Notes: generated from the sequence alone by a model not told the origin. A stretch of DNA of 46,988 bases from Actinokineospora iranica (GCF_900101685.1 NZ_FMZZ01000026.1:1-46988), one strand, 5' to 3'; positions 7,641-17,326 are shown, counted from the first letter of the stretch. A program made the numbers and translations.

Positions 7641-8552
7641 GTGGATCGTCCGACGACCGGCAAGCGGCGCGTGCGCTCCGGTTCGGTTCACGTCACCGAG
7701 CTGATCAGGAAGCAGCCCCCGCCGCTCACCCTGCCCGCCGACTTGCCGAGCGGCCTGTCCGCGGGCTTGGTGGACGAGGTCGCCGCGCCGCGGACGCGGG
7801 CGGCCGAGCCTGCCGACGACGCCCCGGTCGCGCACCGTCGGCCGCCCTCGCGCGGCGCCCAACTGGCCAAGGTGACCGGCCTCGGCCTGGCCGTGATCAC
7901 CCTGTGCGGCGCGGTCGCCACCGCCACGATGATCGCCCGCGACCGCGGCGCCGCCCGGGCCGCGGCGGAGCAGCGGCCCAAGGTCCAGATCACCGGCGAG
8001 CGGGCGCTGCTGCCCGACGAGCTCAACCGGGCCGTCGTCGAGTCCAGCCAGGGCAGGCCGGACACCCGCGCCGCCCAGCGGAACGGCACGGCCGCGGGCG
8101 AGGTCAGCGCCGTCCCGCCCGCCCAGCCGAGTTCCCCGGACCAGACAGCGGCCACCGGGCAGTCCACCACCGGCCAGTCCACCTCGGCCGCGCACACCGG
8201 CGCGGGCGACACCAGCCCGGCCAGGACCGGGCAGTCCCAGCGGCCGGTCAGCTCCAGCCGGGAACTGGTGCTGGAGTACTACCGCCTCATCAAGGTCAAC
8301 CCGAGCGGCGCGTTCGACCTGCTCGCGGGCGACCTGCTGGGCACGACGCTGTCGGAGTTCATCGGCTCGTGGACCGCGGTGGCGGACATCGAGGTGCTCG
8401 ACGTGCAGGAGCGCTCCGACGGCGTCCTCGCGGTGATCCGGCTGCGGCTGCTCGACGGCACGCACCTGCGCATCCAGCAACTACTGACGGTGACGAACAC
8501 CACGCCGCAGAAGATCATCGCGGCCGAACTGGTCTCCGCTCAGTCCAACTGA
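7641..8552 (+). CDS. Single-pass membrane protein with NTF2-like extracytoplasmic domain
   Basis: 303 aa. A basic, Pro-rich cytoplasmic N-terminus of about 75 residues precedes one transmembrane helix (AKVTGLGLAVITLCGAVATATM). A polar Gln/Ser/Thr/Ala-rich linker follows, and then a domain of about 95 residues from SSRELVLEYYRLIKVNPSGAFDLLAG to the end. This C-terminal domain parallels those at 6314 and 10164. GTG 7641 is chosen for its strong GGAGGAAAG site. It lies immediately upstream of the two kinases, which suggests a partner or decoy sensor for them. Function is inferred only from architecture and context. Confidence 0.7.
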   Translation: MDRPTTGKRRVRSGSVHVTELIRKQPPPLTLPADLPSGLSAGLVDEVAAPRTRAAEPADDAPVAHRRPPSRGAQLAKVTGLGLAVITLCGAVATATMIARDRGAARAAAEQRPKVQITGERALLPDELNRAVVESSQGRPDTRAAQRNGTAAGEVSAVPPAQPSSPDQTAATGQSTTGQSTSAAHTGAGDTSPARTGQSQRPVSSSRELVLEYYRLIKVNPSGAFDLLAGDLLGTTLSEFIGSWTAVADIEVLDVQERSDGVLAVIRLRLLDGTHLRIQQLLTVTNTTPQKIIAAELVSAQSN

Positions 8553-8618
8553 CCGACGCCCCGCCGGACACCTCGGCCCGGCAGGGGGCGCGTTGTGACA
8601 GTATGTAGCCGTCGCCGT

Positions 8619-8640
8619 TCCCATCCCGGTGGTGATGGGA
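8619..8640 (+). terminator. Possible hairpin terminator upstream of the kinase genes
   Basis: TCCCATC (8619-8625), an 8-nt loop, GATGGGA (8634-8640): a perfect 7-bp stem, but no T-run. TAGCCT at about 8668-8673 could be the -10 of a promoter for the downstream kinases, which would leave a leader of about 130 nt. Confidence 0.35.
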
Positions 8641-8808
8641 CTGCGTTCGTGCGCGCTGCGTGAACGCCTAGCCTGGAGCGGTCGGCCACCCGGGAACAAG
8701 ACCGCGTCGTGGAAGCTGATTGCCCGGGTACGCACCGGTGGCGCACACCCAGCGCACCGTTGACAAAGCCCGCGACGCCCACCGCGGGCAAGGGAGGTTC
8801 CGGTCGGG

Positions 8809-10152
8809 ATGAGCGACGAGGGCCGGCTGGTCGCCGGGCGCTACCGGCTGGAACGACGCATCGGCAGCGGCGCCATGGGCGTGGTGTGGCTCGCCCACGA
8901 CGAGCGGCTCAACCGCCCGGTCGCGGTGAAGAAGCTGCTCCTGCCGCCCGGGCTGCCCGAGGACGAGGCCGAGGAGGCGGTGGCCCGCTGTATGCGCGAG
9001 GGCCGCATCGCCGCGAAGCTGCACCACCCGAACGCGATCGCGGTGTTCGACGCCGTCGACGAGGACGGCGTGCCGATCCTGATCATGGAGTACCTGCCCT
9101 CGGTCAGCCTGGCGATCGCGCTGTCCGAGCAGGGCCCGATGGACGTGGCCGAGGTCGCCCGGATCGGCGCGCAGGTCGCCTCGGCGCTGGCCGCCGCGCA
9201 CGCCGCCGGGATCGTGCACCGCGACATCAAGCCCGGAAACATCCTGCTCGGCGACGACGGCTCGGTGAAGATCACCGACTTCGGCATCTCCCGGGCCACC
9301 GACGACGTGACGGTCACCAAGACCGGCCTCATCGCGGGCACCCCCGCCTACCTGGCGCCGGAGGTGGCGATCGGCCGGGAGCCCGGAGCGGCCTCCGACG
9401 TGTTCTCCCTCGGCTCGACGCTCTACGCGGCCGTGGAGGGGGAGCCGCCGTTCGGCCTGTCGGAGAACACGCTGGGCCTGCTGCACGCGGTCGCCTCCGG
9501 CAAGATCAACCCGCCGCAGAAGTCCGGCCCGCTGACCGGGGTGCTGACCGCGCTGCTGTCCACCGACGTCGACGCGCGGCCGACCGCGGCCAAGGCCCGC
9601 GACATGCTCGGCGCGGTCGCCCGCGGCGAGGACCCCGACGTCCCGCCCGCCGCGTTGGCCGCCGCGGCCGAAGCCGCCACCCGGCTGGTCGCCCACCCCG
9701 CGGCGGAGCCCACCTCGGTGACCGGCCAGCCGGTGGTGATGGCCGCGCCTGCCCAGCAGCCGCGCTCGCGGACGCCGCTGGTGTTCGGCGCGCTCGGGGT
9801 GGCCGTCGTCCTGGCGATCGCCGTGCTGCTGATACTCAACCGGGGCACCGAGAAGAACCCCGGCAACGGGGGCACCGACCAGATCGACACCGCGCCCAGC
9901 TCGCAGGTCGTCACCACGACGACCGTGCCGCAGGAGACGACGAACCGGCCGCCCGGAACTCGGGTCGTGCCGCCCCCGCCCGTCACCACGTCGTCGGAGT
10001 CGGTCCAGCCGACCACGACCACCACGGTCGTCCCGACGACCACCACCACGACGGCGACCACGACCACGACCACCAGCACCACGACGCCAACGCAGCCGCC
10101 GCCGCCATCCACCACTGTGGAGCCCTCCGTGTCCACGCCCGCCGCCGGATAG
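8809..10152 (+). CDS. Membrane Ser/Thr protein kinase (Hanks type), short extracytoplasmic tail
   Basis: 447 aa. The kinase domain (about 10-270) has every key element: Gly loop GSGAMGVVW, VAVK with Lys41, HRDIKPGN with Asp139, DFGISR (157-162) and APE. The activation loop is Thr-rich (TDDVTVTKTGLIAGTPAY), suited to autophosphorylation. A linker and one transmembrane helix (LVFGALGVAVVLAIAVLLIL, about 323-342) follow. The outside part is only a Thr-rich tail ending in STPAAG. There are no PASTA repeats and no NTF2-like domain, unlike the paralogue that follows. ATG 8809 has GGAGG upstream. The gap to the next kinase is 11 nt, so the two are cotranscribed. Substrates are unknown. Confidence 0.93.
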   Translation: MSDEGRLVAGRYRLERRIGSGAMGVVWLAHDERLNRPVAVKKLLLPPGLPEDEAEEAVARCMREGRIAAKLHHPNAIAVFDAVDEDGVPILIMEYLPSVSLAIALSEQGPMDVAEVARIGAQVASALAAAHAAGIVHRDIKPGNILLGDDGSVKITDFGISRATDDVTVTKTGLIAGTPAYLAPEVAIGREPGAASDVFSLGSTLYAAVEGEPPFGLSENTLGLLHAVASGKINPPQKSGPLTGVLTALLSTDVDARPTAAKARDMLGAVARGEDPDVPPAALAAAAEAATRLVAHPAAEPTSVTGQPVVMAAPAQQPRSRTPLVFGALGVAVVLAIAVLLILNRGTEKNPGNGGTDQIDTAPSSQVVTTTTVPQETTNRPPGTRVVPPPPVTTSSESVQPTTTTTVVPTTTTTTATTTTTTSTTTPTQPPPPSTTVEPSVSTPAAG

Positions 10153-10163
10153 CCAGGAGCGCA

Positions 10164-11825
10164 ATGACCAGCGAGCAGATCTTGGTGGCCGGGCGCTACC
10201 AGCTCGGCACGCGCATCGGCAGCGGCGCCATGGGTGTGGTGTGGAAGGCGCACGACGAGCGGCTGCACCGGACCGTCGCGGTGAAGCAGCTGCTCTCCCA
10301 GCCCGGGCTTACCGAGGCGCAGGCAGACGAGGCGCGCCGCAGGGCCATGCGCGAGGGCCGCATCGCGGCGCGGCTGGCGCACCCGAACGCGATCACCGTC
10401 TACGACGTGGCCGAGCACGACAACGAGCCCTGGCTAATCATGGAGTACTTACCGTCGAAGAGCTTGGCGACGGTGCTCAACGAACGGGAGTTCCTCCCGC
10501 CGACGGAGGCGGCGCGCATCGGCACCCAGGTCGCCGCCGCGCTGGTCGCCGCGCACGCCGCCGGGATCGTGCACCGGGACGTGAAGCCAGCGAACGTGCT
10601 GCTCGGCGAGGACGGCACGGTCAAGATCACCGACTTCGGCATCTCCCGGGCCACCGGCGACGTCACGGTCACCGCGACCGGGATGCTCGCGGGCACCCCG
10701 GCTTACCTGGCGCCCGAAGTGGCCAAGGGCGAGCAGCCGACCTCGGCGGCGGACGTGTTCTCCCTCGGCTCGACGCTCTACACCGCCGTCGAAGGGCACT
10801 CGCCGTTCGGATTGAGCGAGAACACCCTGGCGCTGCTGTACGCGGTGGCGGCGGGCAAGGTCATGCCGCCGCGGCAGGCGGGGCCGCTGACCGCGCTGCT
10901 CATGCAGCTGCTGCGGGCCGACCCGAGGGAACGGCCCACGATGACCGAGGCCAAAGACGCGCTCGCCGCCGTCGCCGCGGGCAAGCCGCTGCCGTCGATC
11001 GCCATCGCCCACCAGCGCACCGACCCGTACCCGAAGCCGCCGCGGCCGATCGTGGGGCCGCCGCCGGGCACCCCGCCGCACGGGCACCCGGGCACGCGGC
11101 TCGACCTGAACCCGTTCGCCGAGCCGACGCCGTCCGGCGCGCGCCCGGTCATCCGGCCTGACCCGGGTCGCTCTGGTCCGCCGTCGCGCGCCAACGGCTC
11201 CGGGCCGAGAACGCCCGCGGGCGGCGGCCGCGGTCAGCGGCCGGTGCCGCGGAAGAAGCGGGCCGACTCGCGGTCGATCCTGCTTACCGTGCTGGCGATA
11301 GTCGCCGCGGCGTTGATCGGCATCCTGGTGGCCAGTCTGCTCAACGCCACCGACTCCCCGCGGGCGGGCGGCACGACGTCGACCACCGTTCCGCCTGTGA
11401 CCTCGGCATCTCCTACGACTAAAACCACGACGACTACCCAGCCGACGACTACCACGACCAGAACCACGACGACGACCACCACCACTACCGCCACCACGAC
11501 TACGACGACGCGGGCGGCTGCCGAGTACGAGAACGCGGTGCGGGAGTATTACGGGCTGCTTCCGCATGACACTAAAGCGGCGTGGGAGTTGCTTACCGAG
11601 CGGGCGAGAGCGAAGTCTAACGGTTACGCGGTCTATAAGAACTTTTACGACTCTCTGATCTCGGTGCAGTTGACTTCGGCGCGCGTTGAGGGCGACCGGG
11701 TGGCTGCTGAGGTGGTTTTCGTGAATAAGAGGGGGAAGGTCTCCTCTGAGCCGTACTCTTACGCGCTCGTTGAGCAGGATGGCAAGTTGAAGATCGACAA
11801 CTATGCCAAGACCGGGGATGGCTGA
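10164..11825 (+). CDS. Membrane Ser/Thr protein kinase with NTF2-like sensor domain
   Basis: 553 aa. It is a paralogue of the preceding kinase, with near-identical kinase motifs (GSGAMGVVW, VAVK Lys41, HRDVKPAN, DFGISR, APE). A Pro-rich juxtamembrane stretch (about 280-365) ends in a basic KKRADS. The transmembrane helix is SILLTVLAIVAAALIGILVASLL. A Thr-run linker (TTTTT-type) then leads to a domain of about 100 residues from EYENAVREYYGLLPHDTKAAW onward. That outer domain resembles those of the two non-kinase proteins upstream. ATG 10164 follows AGGAG. From about 11,380 onward codon third positions become noticeably richer in A/T than in the kinase domain, so the outer domain may have a different history. 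Confidence 0.92.
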   Translation: MTSEQILVAGRYQLGTRIGSGAMGVVWKAHDERLHRTVAVKQLLSQPGLTEAQADEARRRAMREGRIAARLAHPNAITVYDVAEHDNEPWLIMEYLPSKSLATVLNEREFLPPTEAARIGTQVAAALVAAHAAGIVHRDVKPANVLLGEDGTVKITDFGISRATGDVTVTATGMLAGTPAYLAPEVAKGEQPTSAADVFSLGSTLYTAVEGHSPFGLSENTLALLYAVAAGKVMPPRQAGPLTALLMQLLRADPRERPTMTEAKDALAAVAAGKPLPSIAIAHQRTDPYPKPPRPIVGPPPGTPPHGHPGTRLDLNPFAEPTPSGARPVIRPDPGRSGPPSRANGSGPRTPAGGGRGQRPVPRKKRADSRSILLTVLAIVAAALIGILVASLLNATDSPRAGGTTSTTVPPVTSASPTTKTTTTTQPTTTTTRTTTTTTTTTATTTTTTRAAAEYENAVREYYGLLPHDTKAAWELLTERARAKSNGYAVYKNFYDSLISVQLTSARVEGDRVAAEVVFVNKRGKVSSEPYSYALVEQDGKLKIDNYAKTGDG

Positions 11826-11834
11826 GTCCCCGGT
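11811..11834 (+). terminator. Hairpin terminator spanning the kinase stop codon
   Basis: ACCGGGGA (11811-11818), an 8-nt loop, TCCCCGGT (11827-11834): a perfect 8-bp stem with the stop codon inside the loop. It lies between the convergent kinase and response-regulator genes and could serve both strands. No long T-run follows. Confidence 0.55.
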
Positions 11835-11877
11835 TGCCCTTGGCGGGTTGGCTCGATGGGGTGTCTGGCGGTTGTGG

Positions 11878-12567
11878 CTAGACGAGTCGGCGGTCGGAAG
11901 CCCAGCGGGACAGTTCGTAGCGGTTGGAGAGTTGGGTTTTGCGTAGGACGCTGGAGACGTGGGTTTCTACCGTCTTCACCGAGATGAACAGTTCCGAGGC
12001 GATCTCTTTGTAGGCGTAGCCGCGTGCCAGGAGGCGGAGGACGTCTCGTTCTCTGGGGGTCAGCAGGTCCAGTTCCGGGTCGTTGATGGGGGCCGCACCC
12101 GGGCGGTCGGCGAAGGCGTCCAGGACAAAACCGGCTAGGCGGGGGGAGAAGACTGCGTCGCCCTCGGCGACGCGGAGGACCGCGGTGGCCAGGTCTTGGC
12201 TGGAGATTGTCTTGGTGACGTAGCCCCGGGCGCCTGATCGGATCACGGCGATGACGTCTTCTGCCGCGTCGGAGACCGAAAGGGCCAGGAACACGACTTC
12301 CGGCTGGGACTTGCGGGCCTGGCGCAGGACCTCCGCGCCGCCACCGTCGGGCATGTGGACGTCGAGGAGGACCACGTCCGGCTTGAGGTGGTTGATGCCC
12401 GCCACGGCTTCGCCGACGGTGCCCGCTTCGCCGATGACCTCGATGTCGTCGGTGATGGTGTCCAGTTCGGCGCGGACGCCCGCGCGGAACATGCTGTGGT
12501 CGTCGACCAGGTAGACCCGGACGGGGGGCTTGGGGGTGGTGGGGTTGGCGTCCATGTTTTCCGTCAT
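11878..12567 (-). CDS. LuxR/NarL-type response regulator of an envelope-stress system
   Basis: 229 aa. The receiver domain (about 16-135) has the acidic pair DD, the phospho-acceptor Asp in VVLLDVHMPDGG, a Thr/Ser switch position and the Lys in GYVTKTIS. A linker precedes a LuxR HTH: LTPRERDVLRLLARGYAYKEIASELFISVKTVETHVSSVLRKT. All catalytic receiver residues are present. The ATG at 12567 overlaps the stop of the histidine kinase gene in an ATGA, so the pair is translationally coupled and encodes a cognate two-component system. ATG 12555 is an alternative start. The likely target is the 19-bp inverted repeat at 13883-13928, upstream of its own operon, by analogy with EsrR/LiaR autoregulation. 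Confidence 0.92.
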   Translation of the reverse strand: MTENMDANPTTPKPPVRVYLVDDHSMFRAGVRAELDTITDDIEVIGEAGTVGEAVAGINHLKPDVVLLDVHMPDGGGAEVLRQARKSQPEVVFLALSVSDAAEDVIAVIRSGARGYVTKTISSQDLATAVLRVAEGDAVFSPRLAGFVLDAFADRPGAAPINDPELDLLTPRERDVLRLLARGYAYKEIASELFISVKTVETHVSSVLRKTQLSNRYELSRWASDRRLV

Positions 12568-13850
12568 GAGGTCACTTTCGTGCGGGGCATGTGCAGTTGC
12601 ACTTCGGTCCCGTCGCCGGGGGCGGTGCGCAGGCGGATCTCGCCGCCGTGGCGTTCCATTCGGCCGCGGATGGAGTCGGCCAGGCCGTGGCGGTCTTGGG
12701 GCACCGTGTCGGGATCGAAGCCCTTGCCTCGGTCGCGGACGAACACGGTGACCCTCTCTTCCTCCACCTCACCGTAGACCGAGACCTCGGCCACCCCGGC
12801 GTGTTTGGCGGCGTTGACCATAGCCTCCCTGGCGGCCATCACCACGGCCATGAGGCGTTCGTCCACCTCGCAGTCGCCGACGACGACGTGCTGGACCTTG
12901 ACGGCGAAGGTGTCCTCCACCTCGCCGGACGCGCGGGCCAGGGCCTCGGACAGGACCCCGGCCGCCGGGCCGTCGGAGAGGGCCCGGCCGTAGCCGGACG
13001 GGCCGTACAGCCAGCTCCGCAACTGGCGCTCCTGGCCCCGGGCCAGCCGCAGGACCTCCCGTGGGGCCTCGGCCTGCTTCTGGATCAGCGCGAGGGTCTG
13101 CAAGACCGAGTCGTGCAGGTGGGCGGCGATCTCGGCACGCTCTTCGGTGCGGATGCGCGCGCGGCGCTCTTCGCCCAGGTCGCGGACGAGGCGCAGCCAC
13201 CAGGGGACGGTCAGCACGGCCACGCCGACCAGGGCGGCGAGGACCGCCAGCAGCGCGAACTGCACCTGGTCGAGGCCGATGCTGCTGATCAGGAAGATCG
13301 TGATGCCGGTGGCGACCAGCGCCGCGCCGCTGAGCACGCGGATGACCGCGGCCCGGCCGCCGCCGCCGAGCACCGCGCCGGTGACCCGGCGCCGCTGCGA
13401 CTGGTCGGCCTCCCGCCACACCAGGGCCGCGCCTACCAGCGCCACGGTAAGAGCGCCCGCGACCCAGCCGCTTACCGCGCCCGACAGTGTTCCCGCGCCG
13501 ACGGTAAGCCCGGTGCCGAGAGCGACCAGACCGAACGCCTGCTGGCGCTCCTTGCGGGAGATGCCCGGGGCCGACTCGTCCACCGGCGCCTGCGGGGCGA
13601 AGATCCACAGCAGGCCGTAGGCGACGACCCCGGCGCCGCCGAGCGCGGCGAGCAGGGCGAAGGCGATGCGGACCCACAGCACGTCCATGCCGAGGTGGTC
13701 GGCGAGACCGCCCGCGACCCCCGCGACGGCGCGGCCGGACCGGCGCCGGTACAGGGTCGGCTGTGCCCGCTCCGCGCTCACCGCTGTGGTCTGTGCCCGC
13801 TCGATGTCCGCCTCCGCCGACGGCAGGTGCTCCCCGACTGCTGCTTCCAC
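12564..13850 (-). CDS. PspC-domain sensor histidine kinase (EsrS/LiaS-like)
   Basis: 428 aa. After about 30 polar residues comes a PspC domain (LYRRRSGRAVAGVAGGLADHLGMDVLWVRIAFALLA). Further membrane segments follow, making at least four to five in all. Next is a HisKA_3 dimerisation helix with the phospho-acceptor His in AEIAAHLHDSVLQT, and a HATPase domain with N-box AREAMVNAAKHAG and the G-box in DRGKGFDP. The GTG start at 13850 was chosen because upstream sequence runs into the intergenic inverted repeat and no longer looks coding. The PspC/HisKA_3 architecture, next to a LuxR regulator and a divergent PspC protein, is the arrangement described for the C. glutamicum EsrISR system. The stimulus is presumably cell-wall damage. 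Confidence 0.9.
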   Translation of the reverse strand: MEAAVGEHLPSAEADIERAQTTAVSAERAQPTLYRRRSGRAVAGVAGGLADHLGMDVLWVRIAFALLAALGGAGVVAYGLLWIFAPQAPVDESAPGISRKERQQAFGLVALGTGLTVGAGTLSGAVSGWVAGALTVALVGAALVWREADQSQRRRVTGAVLGGGGRAAVIRVLSGAALVATGITIFLISSIGLDQVQFALLAVLAALVGVAVLTVPWWLRLVRDLGEERRARIRTEERAEIAAHLHDSVLQTLALIQKQAEAPREVLRLARGQERQLRSWLYGPSGYGRALSDGPAAGVLSEALARASGEVEDTFAVKVQHVVVGDCEVDERLMAVVMAAREAMVNAAKHAGVAEVSVYGEVEEERVTVFVRDRGKGFDPDTVPQDRHGLADSIRGRMERHGGEIRLRTAPGDGTEVQLHMPRTKVTS

Positions 13851-13882
13851 ACCAGAATGCTCACACGGCGACCACCGCGCCA

Positions 13883-13928
13883 CATCGGGGAACGACCCTG
13901 AGCGGGAAGTCAGGGTCGTTCCCCGATG
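13883..13928. promoter_or_regulatory. Perfect 19-bp inverted repeat between the divergent envelope-stress genes
   Basis: CATCGGGGAACGACCCTGA (13883-13901) and its exact reverse complement (13910-13928) are separated by 8 nt. It lies midway between the histidine kinase start (13850) and the PspC/LiaF-like gene (13978). A symmetrical site this long between two divergent promoters suits a dimeric LuxR-type regulator acting on both sides. It could also form an RNA hairpin in either leader. Confidence 0.7.
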
Positions 13929-13977
13929 CAGAGGGCCCCGCCGCGGAGTGATGCTGGGAAACGTGAGTGGCACATCG

Positions 13978-15192
13978 ATGAACAACGCGCATGGCGCACT
14001 GGGCGTGGAGGACACGCTCAAGGACTTCTGGGCGACCCGCCCTCGACGGCCCCGGCGGGGCCGCAAGGTCGCGGGCGTCGCGGCGGCCATCGGCAACCGC
14101 TACGGCATGGACCCGCTGGTGGTCCGGGTCGCGTTCGTGGTCGCGACCTTCTACAGCGGGGCCGGGCTGCTGTTCTACCTGCTGGGCTGGCTGTTCCTCG
14201 CCGAGGAAGGCGACGAGGCGTCACCGGCCGAGGCGCTGCACGGCAAAGGCCGCAGCTCCACGTCGACGCCGTTCACGATCGCGCTGTGCATCGCGCTGAT
14301 CCCGGCCTTCGGCGTCTTCTTCGACCGCACGCTCAGCGGCTGGCTCGGGCTCGCGGTGGTGTTCGGCCTGCTCTTCCTGCTGCACCGCGGCCGGGGCCAC
14401 CTGGGCGCACCGCCCGCCCCGACCTCGGCCGACGCCCCGACGGTCGCCATGGCGACCCCGGTCGACGAGCACGGACAGCGCACGACCCCGCCCGCGTGGG
14501 ACCCGCTCGGCGCCGCGCCGTTCGCCTGGGACCTGCCCGAACCCGGCGGGTCAGGGCCCGACCCGGAGCCGCCCGCGCCGCGCGGCCGGTCCAGGGTCGG
14601 CGTGATCACCCTGGCGGCGGTGTTCCTGACCGTCGGCGCGGCGGTGCTGGCCGAGCCCTACCTCGGCTGGGTCAGCGCGCGGCACGTCATCGGCGTGGTC
14701 CTGGCCATCCTCGGTCTCGGCCTGGTCGCCGGGTCGTTCGTCCGCGGCGGGCGCGGCCTGATCGGGCTCGCGATGCCGCTGGCGGCCCTGGGGATCGCGC
14801 TGACGCTGGTCTGGCCGAACGGTTTCTCCACCAACAGCATCGGCGACCTCCGTCAGCAGCCGACCGCCCTAGAGCACGTGCAACCCGAGTACCAGCGCGA
14901 CATCGGCTCGATCGACCTGGACTTCACCGTGCTCCCCGCGAGCGGCTCGGTCAAGACCCGCGCCCAGGTGGACGTGGGCGACGTGACCGTGGTCGTGCCG
15001 AGGAACGCCGACGTCACGGTGCGCTGCGCCGCGGGCATCGGCAGCGTGAGCTGCCTCGGCCAGGAGGCGGACGGCCCGAGCCCCGATGTGACCAGGACCG
15101 ATGACCTCGGCCCCGACGGGGCGGGCGGTCTCAAGCTGGACCTCGACCTTGAGGTCACCGGACCAGGAAGCGTGGAGGTGCGCCGTGGCTGA
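13978..15192 (+). CDS. PspC-domain membrane protein with LiaF-like C-terminus
   Basis: 404 aa. An N-terminal PspC domain (PRRGRKVAGVAAAIGNRYGMDPLVVRVAFVVATFYSGAGLLFYLLGWLFL, about 20-70) is followed by several further hydrophobic segments (about 100-130 and 205-280). A soluble C-terminal domain (about 300-404) has the beta-rich pattern of the cell wall-active antibiotic response (LiaF) family: DIGSIDLDFTVLP, then VDVGDVTVVVPRNADVTV. Proteins of this kind hold the kinase inactive until the envelope is damaged, as reported for LiaF and EsrI. That role is inferred here from architecture and from divergence with the kinase operon. ATG 13951 and GTG 13963 are alternative starts. Confidence 0.85.
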   Translation: MNNAHGALGVEDTLKDFWATRPRRPRRGRKVAGVAAAIGNRYGMDPLVVRVAFVVATFYSGAGLLFYLLGWLFLAEEGDEASPAEALHGKGRSSTSTPFTIALCIALIPAFGVFFDRTLSGWLGLAVVFGLLFLLHRGRGHLGAPPAPTSADAPTVAMATPVDEHGQRTTPPAWDPLGAAPFAWDLPEPGGSGPDPEPPAPRGRSRVGVITLAAVFLTVGAAVLAEPYLGWVSARHVIGVVLAILGLGLVAGSFVRGGRGLIGLAMPLAALGIALTLVWPNGFSTNSIGDLRQQPTALEHVQPEYQRDIGSIDLDFTVLPASGSVKTRAQVDVGDVTVVVPRNADVTVRCAAGIGSVSCLGQEADGPSPDVTRTDDLGPDGAGGLKLDLDLEVTGPGSVEVRRG

Positions 15193-15403
15193 GCACGACG
15201 AGACCAAGGTGGGGCGCAAGCGGCCCGACTTCCTGACCATGTTCGCCGGGATCGCGACCCTGTTCGTGTCGGCCTACGTGCTGACCGACGGCCAGATCTG
15301 GGTGCCGATGCTGGACCCGAGGTGGCTGGTCGCGGGCGGGGCCGTGGTGGTGGGCCTGCTGCTGCTGGCGTCCTCGATGCGGGGGAAGGGAAAGCGCGAG
15401 TAG
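15185..15403 (+). CDS. Small two-helix membrane protein coupled to the PspC/LiaF-like gene
   Basis: 72 aa. A polar, charged N-terminus (AEHDETKVGRKRPD) is followed by two hydrophobic helices (about 15-32 and 45-63) and a basic tail, GKGKRE. The GTG start lies inside the end of the preceding gene (8-nt overlap, GTGGCTGA), so translation is coupled and a joint function in the envelope-stress system is likely. I do not recognise a named family. Confidence 0.75.
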   Translation: MAEHDETKVGRKRPDFLTMFAGIATLFVSAYVLTDGQIWVPMLDPRWLVAGGAVVVGLLLLASSMRGKGKRE

Positions 15404-15425
15404 ATCCCTTCGCCGCTCACCGCCG

Positions 15426-15459
15426 AACGGCCCGGTCACCACACGGTGACCGGGCCGTT
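15426..15459. terminator. Strong bidirectional terminator hairpin
   Basis: AACGGCCCGGTCACC (15426-15440), loop ACAC, then the perfect 15-bp complement (15445-15459). It lies between the small membrane protein gene and convergent guaA. TT ends the stem and TCTCG follows, with only a few T residues. Confidence 0.8.
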
Positions 15460-15479
15460 CTCGCGCGTGCTGTTCCCAC

Positions 15480-15542
15480 GCGGTGCTATGCGGGCGGTGC
15501 TATCCAGGCAGCGCTATCCCGGCAGCGCTATCCCACGCGGTG

Positions 15543-15550
<8 letters not shown>
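15480..15550. repeat. Five imperfect 14-bp tandem repeats running into the guaA stop codon
   Basis: Units of the form GCRGYGCTATNCNN occur at 15480-15493, 15494-15507, 15508-15521, 15522-15535 and 15537-15550. The last copy contains the guaA TAG stop (15543-15545, complement). A degenerate unit may precede the first. The period equals that of the unrelated-looking array at 1-49. Confidence 0.8.
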
Positions 15551-17099
<1,549 letters not shown>

Positions 17100-17290
17100 C
17101 GGGCTCTTCACCTTCCGTGGGTGCCGGAAGCCGGAGCGCGAGAAGGCTGCCGCACGGGACACCTTCTCGGCACACAGCAGTCCAGCACTGTGCGCCGACC
17201 GGTCCCTCCCTGGGTTTCTCTCCCGGAGATGCCTGCCTGCGCACCTGTCGCGCAGGTTTTCCGTGACGCTCGAACCAGACCCGCGCGAGC
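17100..17290 (-). ncRNA. Structured 5' leader of guaA (unassigned RNA element)
   Basis: If transcription starts about 8 nt after the proposed -10 (17299-17304), the leader is about 190 nt. On the transcript strand, in order: CCTGCGC-N7-GCGCAGG; a TCTC-CGG-GAGA stem; CACAG/CTGTG around a 10-nt loop; and CGAGAAGG-N15-CCTTCTCG close to the ribosome-binding site. Four separate stems in one leader are more than expected for a housekeeping gene. The sequence does not match the riboswitch classes I know. An in-frame ORF runs through it without stops, but it looks non-coding. Confidence 0.4.
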
Positions 17291-17298
17291 GCGGCGGA

Positions 17299-17326
17299 AC
17301 CCTAGTCACCATCGTCGGTCAGCCAA
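17299..17326 (-). promoter_or_regulatory. Predicted guaA promoter
   Basis: On the complement, TTGGCT (17321-17326) and TAGGGT (17299-17304) are separated by 16 nt. They fit the -35 and -10 elements of a housekeeping sigma promoter and place the start near 17291. Confidence 0.5.

Noticed and set aside
8668..10164. 498-codon minus-strand open frame opposite the first kinase
   Set aside because: Arg/Gly-rich shadow of the kinase gene without a start signal.
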